37,615 bases of DNA, taken from positions 1 through 37,615 of the forward strand of contig QHXI01000072.1 in NCBI GenBank assembly GCA_003222895.1, read 5' to 3'. The stretch is from Acidobacteriota bacterium (GTDB taxonomy: Bacteria > Acidobacteriota > Blastocatellia > Pyrinomonadales > Pyrinomonadaceae). Under the pieces are notes generated by a model. The model did no database searches. It worked only from the letters and a program-made list of their open reading frames with translations, and was not told where the DNA came from. A program made the translations under genes and the position numbers. Of this stretch, positions 1 through 9,556 are shown one piece after another; position 1 is the first letter of the stretch, and the number at the start of each line of letters is the position of its first letter.

Positions 1-2362
1 CGACCGGCCCGGAAGCTGCGGACTTCAAATAATAATCTATCATCGCGCCGGATGGCGGATTCTCCGCGAGCGGCTCGTCGCGCGGCTGCGGCGTTCCGTT
101 CTCGCTCGGCTGCGGGATGTTGTAAGCATCAGCCGGGCGAAACAGGTAAGCGCGCCCTCTCACTACCTCATCACTGAGTTGACGAAGTGGTGTGATGTCG
201 TCAAGCACCCAGAAGCCGCGACCGTGTGTGCCGACGATCAAATCATCTTCGTGAACGACGAGATCACGCATGGACACTGGCGGCAGATTGAGTTGCAGAG
301 ACTGCCAATGGTCTCCATCATCAAACGAGACGAAGACGCCAAGCTTCGTGCCTGCGAAGAGCAGCCCGCGTCGCTCAGTGTCTTCTTTGACAGTCTGCAT
401 GTAAACACCCTTCGGTAAACTGTTCGTGATTCTCTGCCACGTCTTGCCGCCATCGCGCGTGCGATAGATGTGCGGATGCAAGTCATCCAGACGCAAAGTG
501 TTGATGGCGGCGTATGCGGTGTTCTTATCAAAGTGACTCGCGTCGAGGATCGAAACTTTCTGCCACGCCTTCAGTTGTTTTGGGGTGACGTCATTCCAGG
601 TCTTGCCGCCGTCGGTCGTGCGATGAATCAAGCCATCGTCAGTGCCGGCCCAAATCACGTTGATATCCAGCGGCGACGGAGCAACTGAATAGATAACTCC
701 GCGCTGCGATGGTTGCGCACTGCGCTCTGATTTAAACTTGCCGACAGTCTCCGGCACGTCGAAAGTCTTGCGCGTCAAATCGGGACTGATTTGCTCCCAT
801 GTGCGTCCACCATCTCGAGTTTTCCAAAGCGTGTTAGTCGCAAAGTAAAGCACGTGCGGATCAATCGGCGAGAACAAAACTGGTTGCGTGCGCACCACGC
901 GAAAGTCAGCCGATCGAAACGGCTTTGGCATGATGTTCTGCGCTTGCGCGGTGCGACGATCGTAACGCGTGAGCTTGCCGCCATAGACGATGTCGGGATC
1001 GAGCGGATCGGCTACGACATATCCGTATTCTTCAGCACTGACCGGATGCCATTCGCGGAAAGTAATCTCGCCGTCATTGCCGCGACTCGAAACGCACGCC
1101 GAGCCGCTCTCCTGCTGGCCGCTGCACAAGCGATACGGAAAGGCGTTATCGGCGCTCACGTGATACATCTGCGCGGTCGGTTGGTTGTACCAACTGCTCC
1201 ATGACTTGCCCCCGTTAACCGTGATGACCGCGCCTTGATCGCTGCCGAGAATAATCGTGTCGCCGTTGTTCGGATTAACCCAAACATTTTGATAATCGTC
1301 GCCGCCGGGCGCGCCACGAAAAGCAGTCCAGGTCTTGCCGCCATCGATCGATTTCCACGAGACGACACTGGCCGAGTAAACTACCTCCGGGTTTTTAGGA
1401 TCGACTCGCAGCACCGCGAGATCGCCGCCGCCGATTCTTCCCGCCGGCCGAGGATCGGTTGTGATCCTGGTCCAACTGTCACCGGCGTCATCGGATCGAT
1501 AGATAACCAAGCCGGGGCTCAAGGCCAGCGACGCAAACACCCGATTCGGATTGCTGGGCGAGATGGCCAGGTTCGCCTGGATAATATTTTCCGGTAGCCC
1601 ACCACCTAACTGTTTCCAGGTCTTCCCGTTGTCAGTCGATTTATAAACGCCGCCGCCGGTTCCGTTCCATGCGGCGTTTTCCCAGGGCCCTTGCCGCGCT
1701 TCCCATAAACCTGCGTAAGCGACATCGGGATTCTTCGGATCGAAGATCACATCAGCGCCGCCTACGTTCTCGTCTTTGTATAAAACTTTTTCGAAAGTCT
1801 GGCCGCCGTCAGTCGATCTAAAGATGCCGCGCTCTGTATTCGGTCCATAAGGATGGCCGGCGACGGCAACTATCAACACATTCGCGTTTCGCGGATCGAC
1901 GGCGATTTGCGGAATCTGTTGACCGTCTCGCAAACCGAGATGCATCCAGGTCTTCCCCGCATCAGTCGACTTGTAAATGCCGTCGCCGACGGAAAGATCC
2001 GGACGCTGCAAGCCTTCGCCGCTGCCAACATAGATCGTGTTTGGATCGGATGGCGCCACCGCGATGCATCCAACTGAGCCCGTCGGTTGATCGTCGAAGA
2101 TCGGTGTCCAGGTGCGACCATAATCATCCGTCTTCCAAACGCCGCCGTTCACCTGCGCAATGTAGAAAACGTTCGGCTGAGACGGGACTCCGGCGACTGC
2201 GCGTGTGCGCCCACCGCGAAACGGGCCGATGCTGCGCCAGTGAAGCGACTTAAATAAGTCTGGACTGAACTGTTGAGCGATGGCGATCGCTGGAGCTGTA
2301 AGCATTAACAGTACTAGCGCGATCGGAAGTGAACGTGGCGAAAATAATTTTAGGATTTTCAT
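1..2362 (-). CDS. Exported Asp-box/BNR repeat (VPS10/sortilin-like) protein, 3' end outside window
   Basis: The open frame runs from the ATG at 2362 off the left edge (787 codons with no stop), so the C-terminus is missing. The N-terminus has a typical signal peptide: a Lys-containing start, a hydrophobic core LPIALVLLMLTAPAIA, then AQQ. The mature part opens with LHWRSIGPFRGGR and then carries about eleven Asp-box-like motifs of the S/T-x-D-x-G-x-T-W type, for example KSTDAGKTW, KSTDNGKTW, KTRDGGRTW and RTTDGGKTW. This pattern is known from BNR/sortilin-type beta-propellers, often annotated as glycosyl hydrolase or photosystem-stability-like proteins; family members are usually about 1000-1100 residues. 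No catalytic sialidase arginine triad could be identified, so an enzymatic role is not supported. It is divergent from the gene at 2545 and probably monocistronic at this end. Family is secure; substrate is unknown. Confidence 0.85.
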   Translation of the reverse strand, partial: MKILKLFSPRSLPIALVLLMLTAPAIAIAQQFSPDLFKSLHWRSIGPFRGGRTRAVAGVPSQPNVFYIAQVNGGVWKTDDYGRTWTPIFDDQPTGSVGCIAVAPSDPNTIYVGSGEGLQRPDLSVGDGIYKSTDAGKTWMHLGLRDGQQIPQIAVDPRNANVLIVAVAGHPYGPNTERGIFRSTDGGQTFEKVLYKDENVGGADVIFDPKNPDVAYAGLWEARQGPWENAAWNGTGGGVYKSTDNGKTWKQLGGGLPENIIQANLAISPSNPNRVFASLALSPGLVIYRSDDAGDSWTRITTDPRPAGRIGGGDLAVLRVDPKNPEVVYSASVVSWKSIDGGKTWTAFRGAPGGDDYQNVWVNPNNGDTIILGSDQGAVITVNGGKSWSSWYNQPTAQMYHVSADNAFPYRLCSGQQESGSACVSSRGNDGEITFREWHPVSAEEYGYVVADPLDPDIVYGGKLTRYDRRTAQAQNIMPKPFRSADFRVVRTQPVLFSPIDPHVLYFATNTLWKTRDGGRTWEQISPDLTRKTFDVPETVGKFKSERSAQPSQRGVIYSVAPSPLDINVIWAGTDDGLIHRTTDGGKTWNDVTPKQLKAWQKVSILDASHFDKNTAYAAINTLRLDDLHPHIYRTRDGGKTWQRITNSLPKGVYMQTVKEDTERRGLLFAGTKLGVFVSFDDGDHWQSLQLNLPPVSMRDLVVHEDDLIVGTHGRGFWVLDDITPLRQLSDEVVRGRAYLFRPADAYNIPQPSENGTPQPRDEPLAENPPSGAMIDYYLKSAASGPV

Positions 2363-2448
2363 GATGCGATCTTCCGAATGGAATGCGAAGAACCTTTCAG
2401 GCGCGCATAGTATCGAATCGGTTTCGATTTGTCATTTGTATCGACGTA

Positions 2449-2514
2449 TCAGAAGCCCGCGCGTAAGCAAGGGCCGCGTTGGTCAACGTGCCCCCCTGAC
2501 GGTCGGGCTTCTGA
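2449..2514. repeat. REP-like inverted repeat between divergent genes
   Basis: An 11-bp perfect inverted repeat, TCAGAAGCCCG at 2449-2459 and CGGGCTTCTGA at 2504-2514, encloses a GC-rich 44-bp centre. It lies in the 182-bp spacer between the start codons at 2362 and 2545, ending about 30 bp upstream of the cyclodeaminase-family start. The arrangement resembles short bacterial palindromic (REP-type) elements. It could fold in the leader of the rightward transcript or simply be a dispersed repeat. Confidence 0.6.
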
Positions 2515-2544
2515 CGCAAATGAACCGTGATATCTTACCGCGCG

Positions 2545-3531
2545 ATGAAAGTTCTGGTCCTCAATCAATCAGAAGTCGAACGACTTCTTCTCATGCATGA
2601 ATGTATTGCGGCAATGGAAGATGTTTTCATTGCACTCGCGCGCGGCGAAGTCGAACAACCACTGCGCACGATCTTTCGACCGCCGACTGTCAAAGGCGTG
2701 ATGGCGATGATGCCGGCGTTTCGGGGCGGCGAGCGGCCTCTCTTTGGATTGAAAGCAATCTGCGTCTTTCCCGGAAACGCGGCGATTGGCAAAGACGCGC
2801 ATCAGGGCGGCGTGATGTTGTTCGATGGGGCAACCGGTGAACTGCTCGCGGTCGCGAATGCGTCGGCAATTACGGCGATTCGCACGGCAGCGGTCAGCGC
2901 ACTCGCAACGAAAGCTCTGGCGAACGAAGACGCCGGTGATCTCGCTTTGATTGGCGCGGGCGTGCAAACACGGAAGCATCTGGAATCGATTGCTTGCGTT
3001 CGGAAACTAAGGCGCGTTCGTGTCGCTGCGTCACGATTTGAAAGCGCAAAGTTATTCGCCGACGAAATGCAGCCGACTATCGCTGTTCCGATCGAGCCCG
3101 TCGAAACGGTTCAAGAAGCGATCCGCGACGCTAATCTGATCGTCACGGCCACAACCGCGCGCGAACCTGTGGTGAAACGCGAATGGATTTCCGCCGGCGC
3201 TCACATCAACGCGATTGGAACGTTCTCGCCTAAGGCTCGTGAGATCGATTCCGCCACGATGGCTGCCGCAAGAGTGTTTACAGATCGACGTGAATCTGCC
3301 TTCAACGAAGCAGGTGATTATTTGCTTGCCGCACAGGAAGGAATGATTGGCCCGGAGGACGTTACGGAACTGGGTGAGGTGCTGATCGGCTCAAATCCAG
3401 GACGAACATCGCGCAACGAAATCACGCTTTTCAAATCGCTCGGCCTCGCGATGGAAGATCTTGCCGCAACCTTTCATGCTTACGAAAAAGGTCGCGACGA
3501 AAATATCGGCTCATGGATCGAATTCGATTGA
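2545..3531 (+). CDS. Ornithine cyclodeaminase / mu-crystallin family NAD(P)-dependent enzyme
   Basis: The protein has 328 residues from the ATG at 2545, close to the usual 310-350 for the family; a GTG six codons upstream (2527) is an alternative, and neither has a clear Shine-Dalgarno. Visible family features are FGLKAICVFPGN (residues 67-78, with the substrate-contacting Lys at 70), HQGGVMLFDGATGELLA, AITAIRTAAVSALA, a Rossmann nucleotide-binding turn GAGVQ (137-141), INAIGTFSPKAREID with the likely catalytic Asp at 235, and EITLFKSLG near the C-terminus. The family includes ornithine cyclodeaminase, alanine dehydrogenase (archaeal type), and pyrroline-2-carboxylate or ketimine reductases. 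These cannot be told apart here, so no gene symbol is given. It is cytosolic and stands alone, convergent with the gene at 3547-4227. Confidence 0.9.
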   Translation: MKVLVLNQSEVERLLLMHECIAAMEDVFIALARGEVEQPLRTIFRPPTVKGVMAMMPAFRGGERPLFGLKAICVFPGNAAIGKDAHQGGVMLFDGATGELLAVANASAITAIRTAAVSALATKALANEDAGDLALIGAGVQTRKHLESIACVRKLRRVRVAASRFESAKLFADEMQPTIAVPIEPVETVQEAIRDANLIVTATTAREPVVKREWISAGAHINAIGTFSPKAREIDSATMAAARVFTDRRESAFNEAGDYLLAAQEGMIGPEDVTELGEVLIGSNPGRTSRNEITLFKSLGLAMEDLAATFHAYEKGRDENIGSWIEFD

Positions 3532-3546
3532 TTCAGGATTCCGAGC

Positions 3547-4227
3547 TCACAGCCCGCGGCAGGTCGGCAGGTTGCGCGTGTCGCGAGCGTTCGTGGTCAA
3601 CTTCACCTCGTCAAAACTCCAGCCCGGTCTTTGCCAGCTGGTCCCATCAACAAACTCAATCCGGTTGATTACCACCGCTTCCTCGAACTGAGTCTTCAAT
3701 TCCTTCGCAAGACTCTTCACGTTAATCGAGTCTAATGGACCAGATAAGGTGAAGACCTGAAAATCGTGCTGCTTGGCCGGCTTAACCTCGGCAGTGCAGA
3801 GGAACTGCCGTCGCGACACATGCTGTGGATTGGCTGTCTCCCGAAACCGATATTCCCAAAAGATATGTTTGACCACCTTCGTGCTCGCATTCTGTAGCTT
3901 GACCTGATAAGTAAATCCTTCGACTGGTTCAGGTTCACGCGATTCCTGGACGATGCGCTCGAGCTCCGCACCTCGCCCGTCGAGTGTGTCAGCGTTTGGA
4001 TCTCTGACGCCGGCCGGATCGTTTATGCGTTTCTGTTTTTCGACGTTACGATTTGCAGCAATCATCGCGGGCGCAGGCGCAACCGCTGAAGATGCGTTAG
4101 CTACAGGCTGTCGATCTTTGACCCACCTGAAATTCAAGATCAGAACAGGCGTACTTTTGTCAGAACTTTGCGCGGGAACTTGCGCGGTCAGCAGCAGGAA
4201 TGGAAGGAGGAAAAACAGAGTCCGCAT
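3547..4227 (-). CDS. Exported hypothetical protein
   Basis: A 226-residue protein whose N-terminus (MRTLFFLLPFLLLTAQVPAQ) is a clear signal peptide, probably cleaved after VPA. A strong AGGAGG Shine-Dalgarno lies about 6-7 bp before the ATG, which supports this start. The mature protein has one long Ala/Pro/Asn-rich stretch followed by a beta-rich segment with YQVKLQNASTKVVKHIFWEY. I recognise no characterised domain; the latter segment reads like an immunoglobulin-like or interaction domain, but that is a guess. It is read in the same direction as rpoD and lies 218 bp downstream of it, with a strong hairpin in the gap, so it probably has its own promoter. Its stop lies 16 bp from that of the convergent cyclodeaminase-family gene, with no room for a separate terminator on each side. 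Confidence 0.75.
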   Translation of the reverse strand: MRTLFFLLPFLLLTAQVPAQSSDKSTPVLILNFRWVKDRQPVANASSAVAPAPAMIAANRNVEKQKRINDPAGVRDPNADTLDGRGAELERIVQESREPEPVEGFTYQVKLQNASTKVVKHIFWEYRFRETANPQHVSRRQFLCTAEVKPAKQHDFQVFTLSGPLDSINVKSLAKELKTQFEEAVVINRIEFVDGTSWQRPGWSFDEVKLTTNARDTRNLPTCRGL

Positions 4228-4363
4228 AAAACTACCTCCTCTGCTCGATGTCTCAAGCGCCAGGAATAAAGCGGCGAATGAGGCTCGAACTTGCGATTGT
4301 CGCTTTGAAATTTATCTCAGGCGATCTTTATTTTCAATGGCTAGAGGATCGCTCAGGGAGATT

Positions 4364-4391
4364 GACTCAAATCCCGTTGCGGATTCAAGTC
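4364..4391 (-). terminator. Stem-loop downstream of rpoD (possible terminator or 3' stabiliser)
   Basis: Read on the minus strand, 11 bases pair with 11 bases around a 6-base loop; nine are Watson-Crick pairs and two are G-U. It begins 55 bp after the rpoD stop. No U-tract follows, so it is not a textbook intrinsic terminator. It could be a 3' stabilising structure or a Rho-assisted end. Confidence 0.35.
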
Positions 4392-4445
4392 CTGGTGGTG
4401 GCGATGGCTCTTTGATGGTGTCGAAAGTGGGAGATTTCGGCCGAA

Positions 4446-6149
4446 CTAGGTCGCGTGACCTTCAACCAAATTCTTAAGGACCCGCGCCCGCGAAGGATGT
4501 CGGAGCTTTCGCAGGGCCTTGACTTCGATTTGACGAATACGCTCGCGCGTAACATTAAAGTCCTCGCCAACTTCTTCCAAAGTCCGTTCACGACCGTCCG
4601 CGTTCAGTCCAAACCTCATGCGGATCACCTTCTCTTCGCGTGGGCTAAGAGTTTGCAGCACGTCACCGGCAACGTCGCGCGCGTTCGCCGTAATCACTCG
4701 CTCAGCCGGACTGACGGTTGATTGATCCTCAATAAAGTCTCCGACCTGTGAATCACCGCTTTCGCCAATCGGCGCTTCCAGCGAGATCGGTTGCTGAATG
4801 AGATTAATCGCTTTGCGCACCTTATCGGCGGTGCTGTTCATCCGTTGCGCAACCTCTTCGATAGAAGGTTCACGCCCTAACTCAACCACCAACTCGCGCG
4901 TGACGCTCTTGACCTTATTGATCACTTCGACCATGTGCACCGGAACGCGAATCGTGCGCGACTGATCGGCGATTGCCCGGGTAATCGCCTGACGAATCCA
5001 CCAGGTCGCATAGGTTGAGAACTTGTATCCGCGGCGCCAGTCAAATTTCTCGACGCCTCTCATCAGTCCGATGTTTCCTTCTTGAATGAGATCGAGGAAA
5101 TGCAAGCCGCGATTCTGATACTTCTTGGCAATCGAGACCACCAGCCGCAAGTTAGCTTCCGTCAACTCGTGCCGGGCCTGAGAGGCCTGAGCTTCGCCGC
5201 TCAAGATCATTTGATGCGAACGCTTGATTTCGACAAACGGCACACCGTGCGTGGTTTCAATATCTCTAATTCGTCGCTTGGCAGCGGCAATGTGACGCTT
5301 CAGTTCTTCCGCTTCTTTTGCCTTTGTGTGTTTCCCGCTGAGCCTTTCATCGTAACTCGCGATCTGACGTTCATGAAGCCGCATCTCTTTGTGCACCGCT
5401 TCGATCGCTTTGATGAGACGTTGTCGCATTTCTTCTTTGAGCCGCAGTTCCCGAATCTCGGCCGCGATTTCCAGTCGAGTAACGGCGAGTTTGCGCTTGA
5501 GTCTCAAAAGTTTCTTAGACTTCTTACCGCGAGTCCCTTTTCGCTCGGTCTGTAACTGACCCAATTCTTTGAGCGCTTTGCGAAAATGCTTGCGGACATT
5601 CTCAATGCCTTCGAGTGTCCACTGCAGATACTCCGGCGCCTTGTCTTCCAATTCCTCGGTATCCATCTGATCCGAGAAAGTTACGACATCACGAATGGCC
5701 AGCTTTCCTGCTTCCAACTCGGCGCCGATTTTCAACAGTTCCTCGATCGCAATCGGAGAACGCGTAATTCCCTTCTGCGCGCGTTTCAGTCCCCATTCGA
5801 TTCTTTTGGCGATGGCAACTTCCTGCTCTTTCTTGAGCAGCGGCACACGGCCCATTTCGCGCATGTACAAACGCACCGGGTCAGCAGCCTTGTCAGACTC
5901 GCCGGCCGAGAGATCCAATTCCTCATCCTCAGCCACCGTTTCCTCGGTCTCGGAAGTTGCTTCCGAAATTGGTTCGGTCAACGAATCTTCGGCGTCAGTG
6001 CCCGAGGCGAGTTGCTCCAACACGTGATCCAGGTTTTTTGGCGCAATCGAATCTACCAATACACCTTCATCAACTTGGTCAAACGTGGATGCCAGCGAAC
6101 GCATATTTCGAATTCCAATTTGTTCTTGTTCAGTCATGTCTTCTATCAC
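4446..6149 (-). CDS. rpoD: RNA polymerase primary sigma factor (sigma-70, RpoD/SigA)
   Basis: A 567-residue sigma-70 factor that directs RNA polymerase to housekeeping promoters. Domains in order: a short acidic N-terminus (1-88), region 1.2 starting [16 protein letters not shown] (90-105), a long charged non-conserved region (about 122-325), region 2 with [19 protein letters not shown], the core-binding segment [20 protein letters not shown] and the -10-recognising [18 protein letters not shown] (about 330-392), region 3 (about 410-485), and region 4.2 with [20 protein letters not shown] (523-542) for -35 recognition. The GTG start at 6149 is preferred because AGGAAGG lies about 5 bp upstream; the ATG four codons further in has no well-placed Shine-Dalgarno. 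The long non-conserved region fits a primary factor and not RpoS/RpoH. dnaG, a common neighbour, is not beside it here. Confidence 0.97.
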   Translation of the reverse strand: MIEDMTEQEQIGIRNMRSLASTFDQVDEGVLVDSIAPKNLDHVLEQLASGTDAEDSLTEPISEATSETEETVAEDEELDLSAGESDKAADPVRLYMREMGRVPLLKKEQEVAIAKRIEWGLKRAQKGITRSPIAIEELLKIGAELEAGKLAIRDVVTFSDQMDTEELEDKAPEYLQWTLEGIENVRKHFRKALKELGQLQTERKGTRGKKSKKLLRLKRKLAVTRLEIAAEIRELRLKEEMRQRLIKAIEAVHKEMRLHERQIASYDERLSGKHTKAKEAEELKRHIAAAKRRIRDIETTHGVPFVEIKRSHQMILSGEAQASQARHELTEANLRLVVSIAKKYQNRGLHFLDLIQEGNIGLMRGVEKFDWRRGYKFSTYATWWIRQAITRAIADQSRTIRVPVHMVEVINKVKSVTRELVVELGREPSIEEVAQRMNSTADKVRKAINLIQQPISLEAPIGESGDSQVGDFIEDQSTVSPAERVITANARDVAGDVLQTLSPREEKVIRMRFGLNADGRERTLEEVGEDFNVTRERIRQIEVKALRKLRHPSRARVLKNLVEGHAT

Positions 6150-6584
6150 TCAGGCCTTCCTGTAGCACGAAACTTATCCGCACCTTCGGGGACACCATAT
6201 TTTCTCGTCGGATTTACCCACCAGGAAGGAAGCAGTAGGATGCCATTTTTACTAGGAAGGTTGCAAGAATGGAAAGGACTGTCGCTGTCAGAACCAAGGC
6301 AACGTTGAAGAAATTTCCCCGACTTTGTTAGTATGCGAGAACTACCCATTAATAGGCTGATTGGTAGTACGTGTCGCACGTTTCCAAAGTTTCTCCAATT
6401 TCGAAGGGTTGGAATTAGCAGGCAAAACCGAGCGGCCAACACGCTCGACCTCGCAAGTTTCGGCTTTCGATCCGACGCCCTTATTTTCATTAACTAGAAA
6501 GAGCGGCCCGCAGGCCTGACCCGTGTGCCCTTGGCGGCGCTCTGTGATAAATTAAAATTCTCAGCGCTTGACCATATAACGCCC
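6150..6584. other. Intergenic region between divergent rpoD and DUF305 gene
   Basis: About 430 bp with no supported gene. It must hold the rpoD promoter (leftward) and the promoter for the DUF305/LVIVD pair (rightward). A TTGACC at 6568-6573 is followed too closely by the ATG at 6585 to be a usual -35 box. I see no convincing -35/-10 pair, operator or RNA structure. A 114-codon frame on the minus strand (6146-6490) has no recognisable product or ribosome-binding site and was not called. Confidence 0.5.
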
Positions 6585-7340
6585 ATGAATTCTTTTTGTC
6601 TTAGGGGCCAGCGTAAACTCGAGTCAGTAACAGGAGGCGGCGCGTGGCGAAGCGGACTGGTAGCCGCCAGTACCCTTTCACTCGTGTTCTCGCTGCCCGT
6701 CTGCGCCCAGCAGGCTGATCGGGTAACGCCGATCGTGGTGCAGCCTGGTGCGCCGGGCCAGCCAACCCGCACATTGCCGACTACGACGAGGGCCACGCTG
6801 CCTCCACGTTCAGCTGCCGATGTGCAATTCATGCAAGGCATGATCATGCATCATGCGCAAGCGGTTGAGATGACTGCGCTCATCGAGTCGCATACGGAAA
6901 ACAAGAATCTTCGGTTGTTGGGTGCACGGATCAGCCACTCGCAATCTGAGGAAATAAGGTTTATGAAACGTTGGCTCGAGGCGCGAGGTGAGCCTACTGA
7001 GATGTCGATGCCGAAAATGTCAGGCATGGATATGCCTGGCATGGATATGTCCACCATGAATATGAAAGGGCCGATGCTGATGCCGGGCATGCTGACGCCG
7101 AAGCAAATGGAGGCCCTTGGAAAAGCGAAGGCCGCGGAGTTCGACCGGCTGTTTTTGACGGGGATGATTCAGCACCACAACGGCGCCTTGATCATGGTGA
7201 AAGATTTGTTCGACACTGCGGGCGCGGGGCAGGACGCTGTGCTGTTCAACTTCACGACCGATATCGACAGCGGCCAACGCGCCGAGATTCGGATTATGCA
7301 GAACATGTTGAGAGAAAAACCTTCGGAGGAGAAACAATGA
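6585..7340 (+). CDS. Exported DUF305 protein with Met-rich (metal-binding-like) linker
   Basis: From the ATG at 6585 this is 251 residues; a GTG 20 codons upstream (6525) is in frame, and no start has a good Shine-Dalgarno. A hydrophobic export segment LVAASTLSLVFSLPVCA precedes QQ. Two halves of a four-helix DUF305 (ferritin-like) domain follow, marked by QGMIMHHAQAVEM (about 84-96) and LTGMIQHHNGALIMV (about 191-205); the paired His residues are typical of the family. Between them lies a Met-rich segment (about 140-168; MSGMDMPGMDMSTMNM is part of it), a composition seen in periplasmic copper/silver-binding proteins. Metal binding is therefore an inference. The stop codon overlaps the next start by 4 bp (ATGA), and the next gene's Shine-Dalgarno (GGAGGAG) lies inside this gene, so the pair is translationally coupled. 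Confidence 0.85.
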   Translation: MNSFCLRGQRKLESVTGGGAWRSGLVAASTLSLVFSLPVCAQQADRVTPIVVQPGAPGQPTRTLPTTTRATLPPRSAADVQFMQGMIMHHAQAVEMTALIESHTENKNLRLLGARISHSQSEEIRFMKRWLEARGEPTEMSMPKMSGMDMPGMDMSTMNMKGPMLMPGMLTPKQMEALGKAKAAEFDRLFLTGMIQHHNGALIMVKDLFDTAGAGQDAVLFNFTTDIDSGQRAEIRIMQNMLREKPSEEKQ

Positions 7341-9313
7341 ATCGGGTACGCATTGCCACTTTCCAATTATTAGTAGTCTTGGTTGTTTGGTGTTCGTGCT
7401 TTGCAGCGAAGACGTTGGCGCAAACATCCTCGCCGTCGCCTGCGCCGTCGGCGACACCGGCCGCTCCGGCTAATCCGTTTGCGCCTCAACCGGCGCCGCC
7501 GTTACCGGCCGGCATGACGGGCTCAGACGTCAATGATCCGCGCGCGAAATTGTCGCCGGGCATGTACGACGCAGGCGAAGCAGCGATGGGCATCAAGCAT
7601 CTTACGCTGCTCAAAAAACCTGACGCCTTCGAACTTGGCTCCAACGATCCTAATGATCCGAAAGTGAACAAGACACTGACCACAGTACTCGGCGTCGGCG
7701 ACCCTTCGAAGATGCCAAACGCGACGAAGTTGGTGCTTGCCGGGCTTGGCTTTGCGAACTCGGACATCGCGTTCCAGGGCAATCACCTCTTTCTCGGCAA
7801 TTTCTACGGAGTGAATATCTATGACATCTCAAATCCGGCGAAGACGAGTCTATTGACCTCGATGATTTGTCCTGGGGGGCAGGGCGACGTATCCGTTTAT
7901 AAGAACCTGATGTTTATGTCGGTTGAGATGACAAACGGCCGGCTGGATTGCGGCACCGGAGGGTTTCCACCGAACCCTCCGCCGCCCGCTGGACAAGAGA
8001 ACAAACCGAACTTACCGGCCGCGCAAAAAGATCGTTTTCGCGGTGTGAGGATTTTCGATATTAGCGACATCCGGAATCCGAAGCAGGTGGCTGCGGTGCA
8101 AACTTGCCGCGGCTCGCACACGCATACCCTGGTCATCGATCCGAACGACAAGAACAACGTCTACATTTATGTTTCTGGAACGTCTTTTGTCCGCCAAAGC
8201 GAAGAGTTGGCCGGGTGTTCGGGTGGGAAGCCGGATACGAATCCGAACACGGCGCTGTTTCGCATCGACATAATCAAGGTGCCGGTGGCAGCGCCGCAAA
8301 ACGCGGCAGTCGTGAACAGCCCGCGTGTCTTCATGGATCCGCGGTCGGGCGAAATAGCCGGCCTGATGAGTGGCGAGACCCACGGCACGGATAAGCCAAC
8401 GCCGACCAATCAGTGCCACGACATCACGGTGTACTCCGCGATCGGGTTGGCAGCGGGCGCTTGCTCGGGAAATGGAATCCTGCTGGACATCAAAGATCCG
8501 GTTCATCCAAAACGTGTGGACGCGGTAAACGATCCGAACTATTCATATTGGCACTCGGCCTCGTTTTCGAACGATGGGACGAAAGTCGTGTTCACCGATG
8601 AATGGGGCGGCGGACTGGGCGCGCGATGCCGGGCAAACGATCCGAACAAATGGGGTGCTGATGCCCTATTCAACTTGAAAGATAACAAGCTGAGCTTCGC
8701 CAGCTACTACAAGATGCCTGCGGCCCAGGGCGACAGTGAAAACTGCGTGGCGCACAACGGCTCTCTTGTCCCCGTTCCCGGTCGCGACATCGAAGTGCAG
8801 GCGTGGTACCAGGGCGGCATCTCAGTCATGGATTTCACCGACGCGGACCATCCCGTCGAAATCGCCTATTTTGATCGCGGGCCGATTGATCCCAAGACGC
8901 TCGTGCTCGGCGGCGACTGGTCGGCATATTGGTACAACGGCCAAATTTACGCTTCCGAGATCGCGCGCGGCCTGGATGTCTTTGAGCTGACGCCGACAAA
9001 GGACCTGACCCAGAACGAGATTGACGCCGCGAAAACTATTCGCATGTCTGAGTTCAATGTGCAGAACCAGCAAAAGATCGTCTGGCCGCATAAGTTAGTG
9101 ATCGCGAAAGCGTACGTCGACCAGTTGGAGCGCTCGCAAACTTTGTCTGCCGATCGAATCACCGCGCTGCGGGCGGCGATTCAAAAGGGAGACACTGGAA
9201 ATCTGAAGAAGATGGCGCCGGCGTTGGAAAAGGACGCCGCCAGCGCGAAGAGTGTGGCGGACTCAAACCGCTTGAAATCGCTGGCGGAGATTCTGAAGAG
9301 TCCAACGAAGTAA
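7337..9313 (+). CDS. Exported LVIVD-repeat beta-propeller protein
   Basis: A 658-residue protein with an N-terminal hydrophobic signal (LLVVLVVWCSCFAAKTLAQ) followed by a Pro/Ala-rich low-complexity stretch. The body contains repeated LVIVD-type blades: HLFLGNFYGVNIYDISNP, RFRGVRIFDISDIRNPKQV and WYQGGISVMDFTDADHPVEI. These are known from bacterial and archaeal extracytoplasmic proteins with propeller folds, role undefined. A conserved-looking SHTHTLVID and several Cys residues (CPGGQGD, CRGSHTH, CVAHNGS) could bind metal or form disulfides. The C-terminal ~80 residues are helical and charged. GGAGGAG sits about 6 bp before the ATG. DUF305-LVIVD pairing suggests a joint extracytoplasmic function, possibly metal-related; this is inference from neighbourhood alone. 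Confidence 0.88.
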   Translation: MNRVRIATFQLLVVLVVWCSCFAAKTLAQTSSPSPAPSATPAAPANPFAPQPAPPLPAGMTGSDVNDPRAKLSPGMYDAGEAAMGIKHLTLLKKPDAFELGSNDPNDPKVNKTLTTVLGVGDPSKMPNATKLVLAGLGFANSDIAFQGNHLFLGNFYGVNIYDISNPAKTSLLTSMICPGGQGDVSVYKNLMFMSVEMTNGRLDCGTGGFPPNPPPPAGQENKPNLPAAQKDRFRGVRIFDISDIRNPKQVAAVQTCRGSHTHTLVIDPNDKNNVYIYVSGTSFVRQSEELAGCSGGKPDTNPNTALFRIDIIKVPVAAPQNAAVVNSPRVFMDPRSGEIAGLMSGETHGTDKPTPTNQCHDITVYSAIGLAAGACSGNGILLDIKDPVHPKRVDAVNDPNYSYWHSASFSNDGTKVVFTDEWGGGLGARCRANDPNKWGADALFNLKDNKLSFASYYKMPAAQGDSENCVAHNGSLVPVPGRDIEVQAWYQGGISVMDFTDADHPVEIAYFDRGPIDPKTLVLGGDWSAYWYNGQIYASEIARGLDVFELTPTKDLTQNEIDAAKTIRMSEFNVQNQQKIVWPHKLVIAKAYVDQLERSQTLSADRITALRAAIQKGDTGNLKKMAPALEKDAASAKSVADSNRLKSLAEILKSPTK

Positions 9314-9556
9314 ACGACGGGCATAGCTGAGAGCTGTCGCGGAAATTCCCGCGGACTTTTCACAAACGAAATGCGGTTGGCGTCGTAGCCAGCCGCATTC
9401 TTCTTTTTGAGCGTCTCGAGAATCTGATTCACATGGCCGGACTAAAAAGTGATGTAGGCCATGCGCGAAACCTCCACCGTATTTTTTTTGTCGAGGCGTA
9501 TCTCCCTTCTCACTTGTCGGTCTGTACATCTCTTTTCGGTTTGTCGATATGTATCT

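Noticed and set aside
1-2362. Calling the Asp-box protein a sialidase or glycosidase
   Set aside because: Asp boxes are structural; I could not identify the catalytic residues, so only the fold family is stated.
5586-6308. 240-codon plus-strand frame
   Set aside because: Mostly antisense to rpoD; no family resemblance, so treated as a shadow frame.
6146-6490. 114-codon minus-strand frame upstream of rpoD
   Set aside because: No Shine-Dalgarno, no recognisable domain, and an Arg/Ser-rich composition typical of non-coding sequence; it would also occupy the rpoD promoter region.
7020-7457. 145-codon minus-strand frame
   Set aside because: Antisense to the DUF305 and LVIVD genes, His-rich only because the opposite strand is Met-rich.
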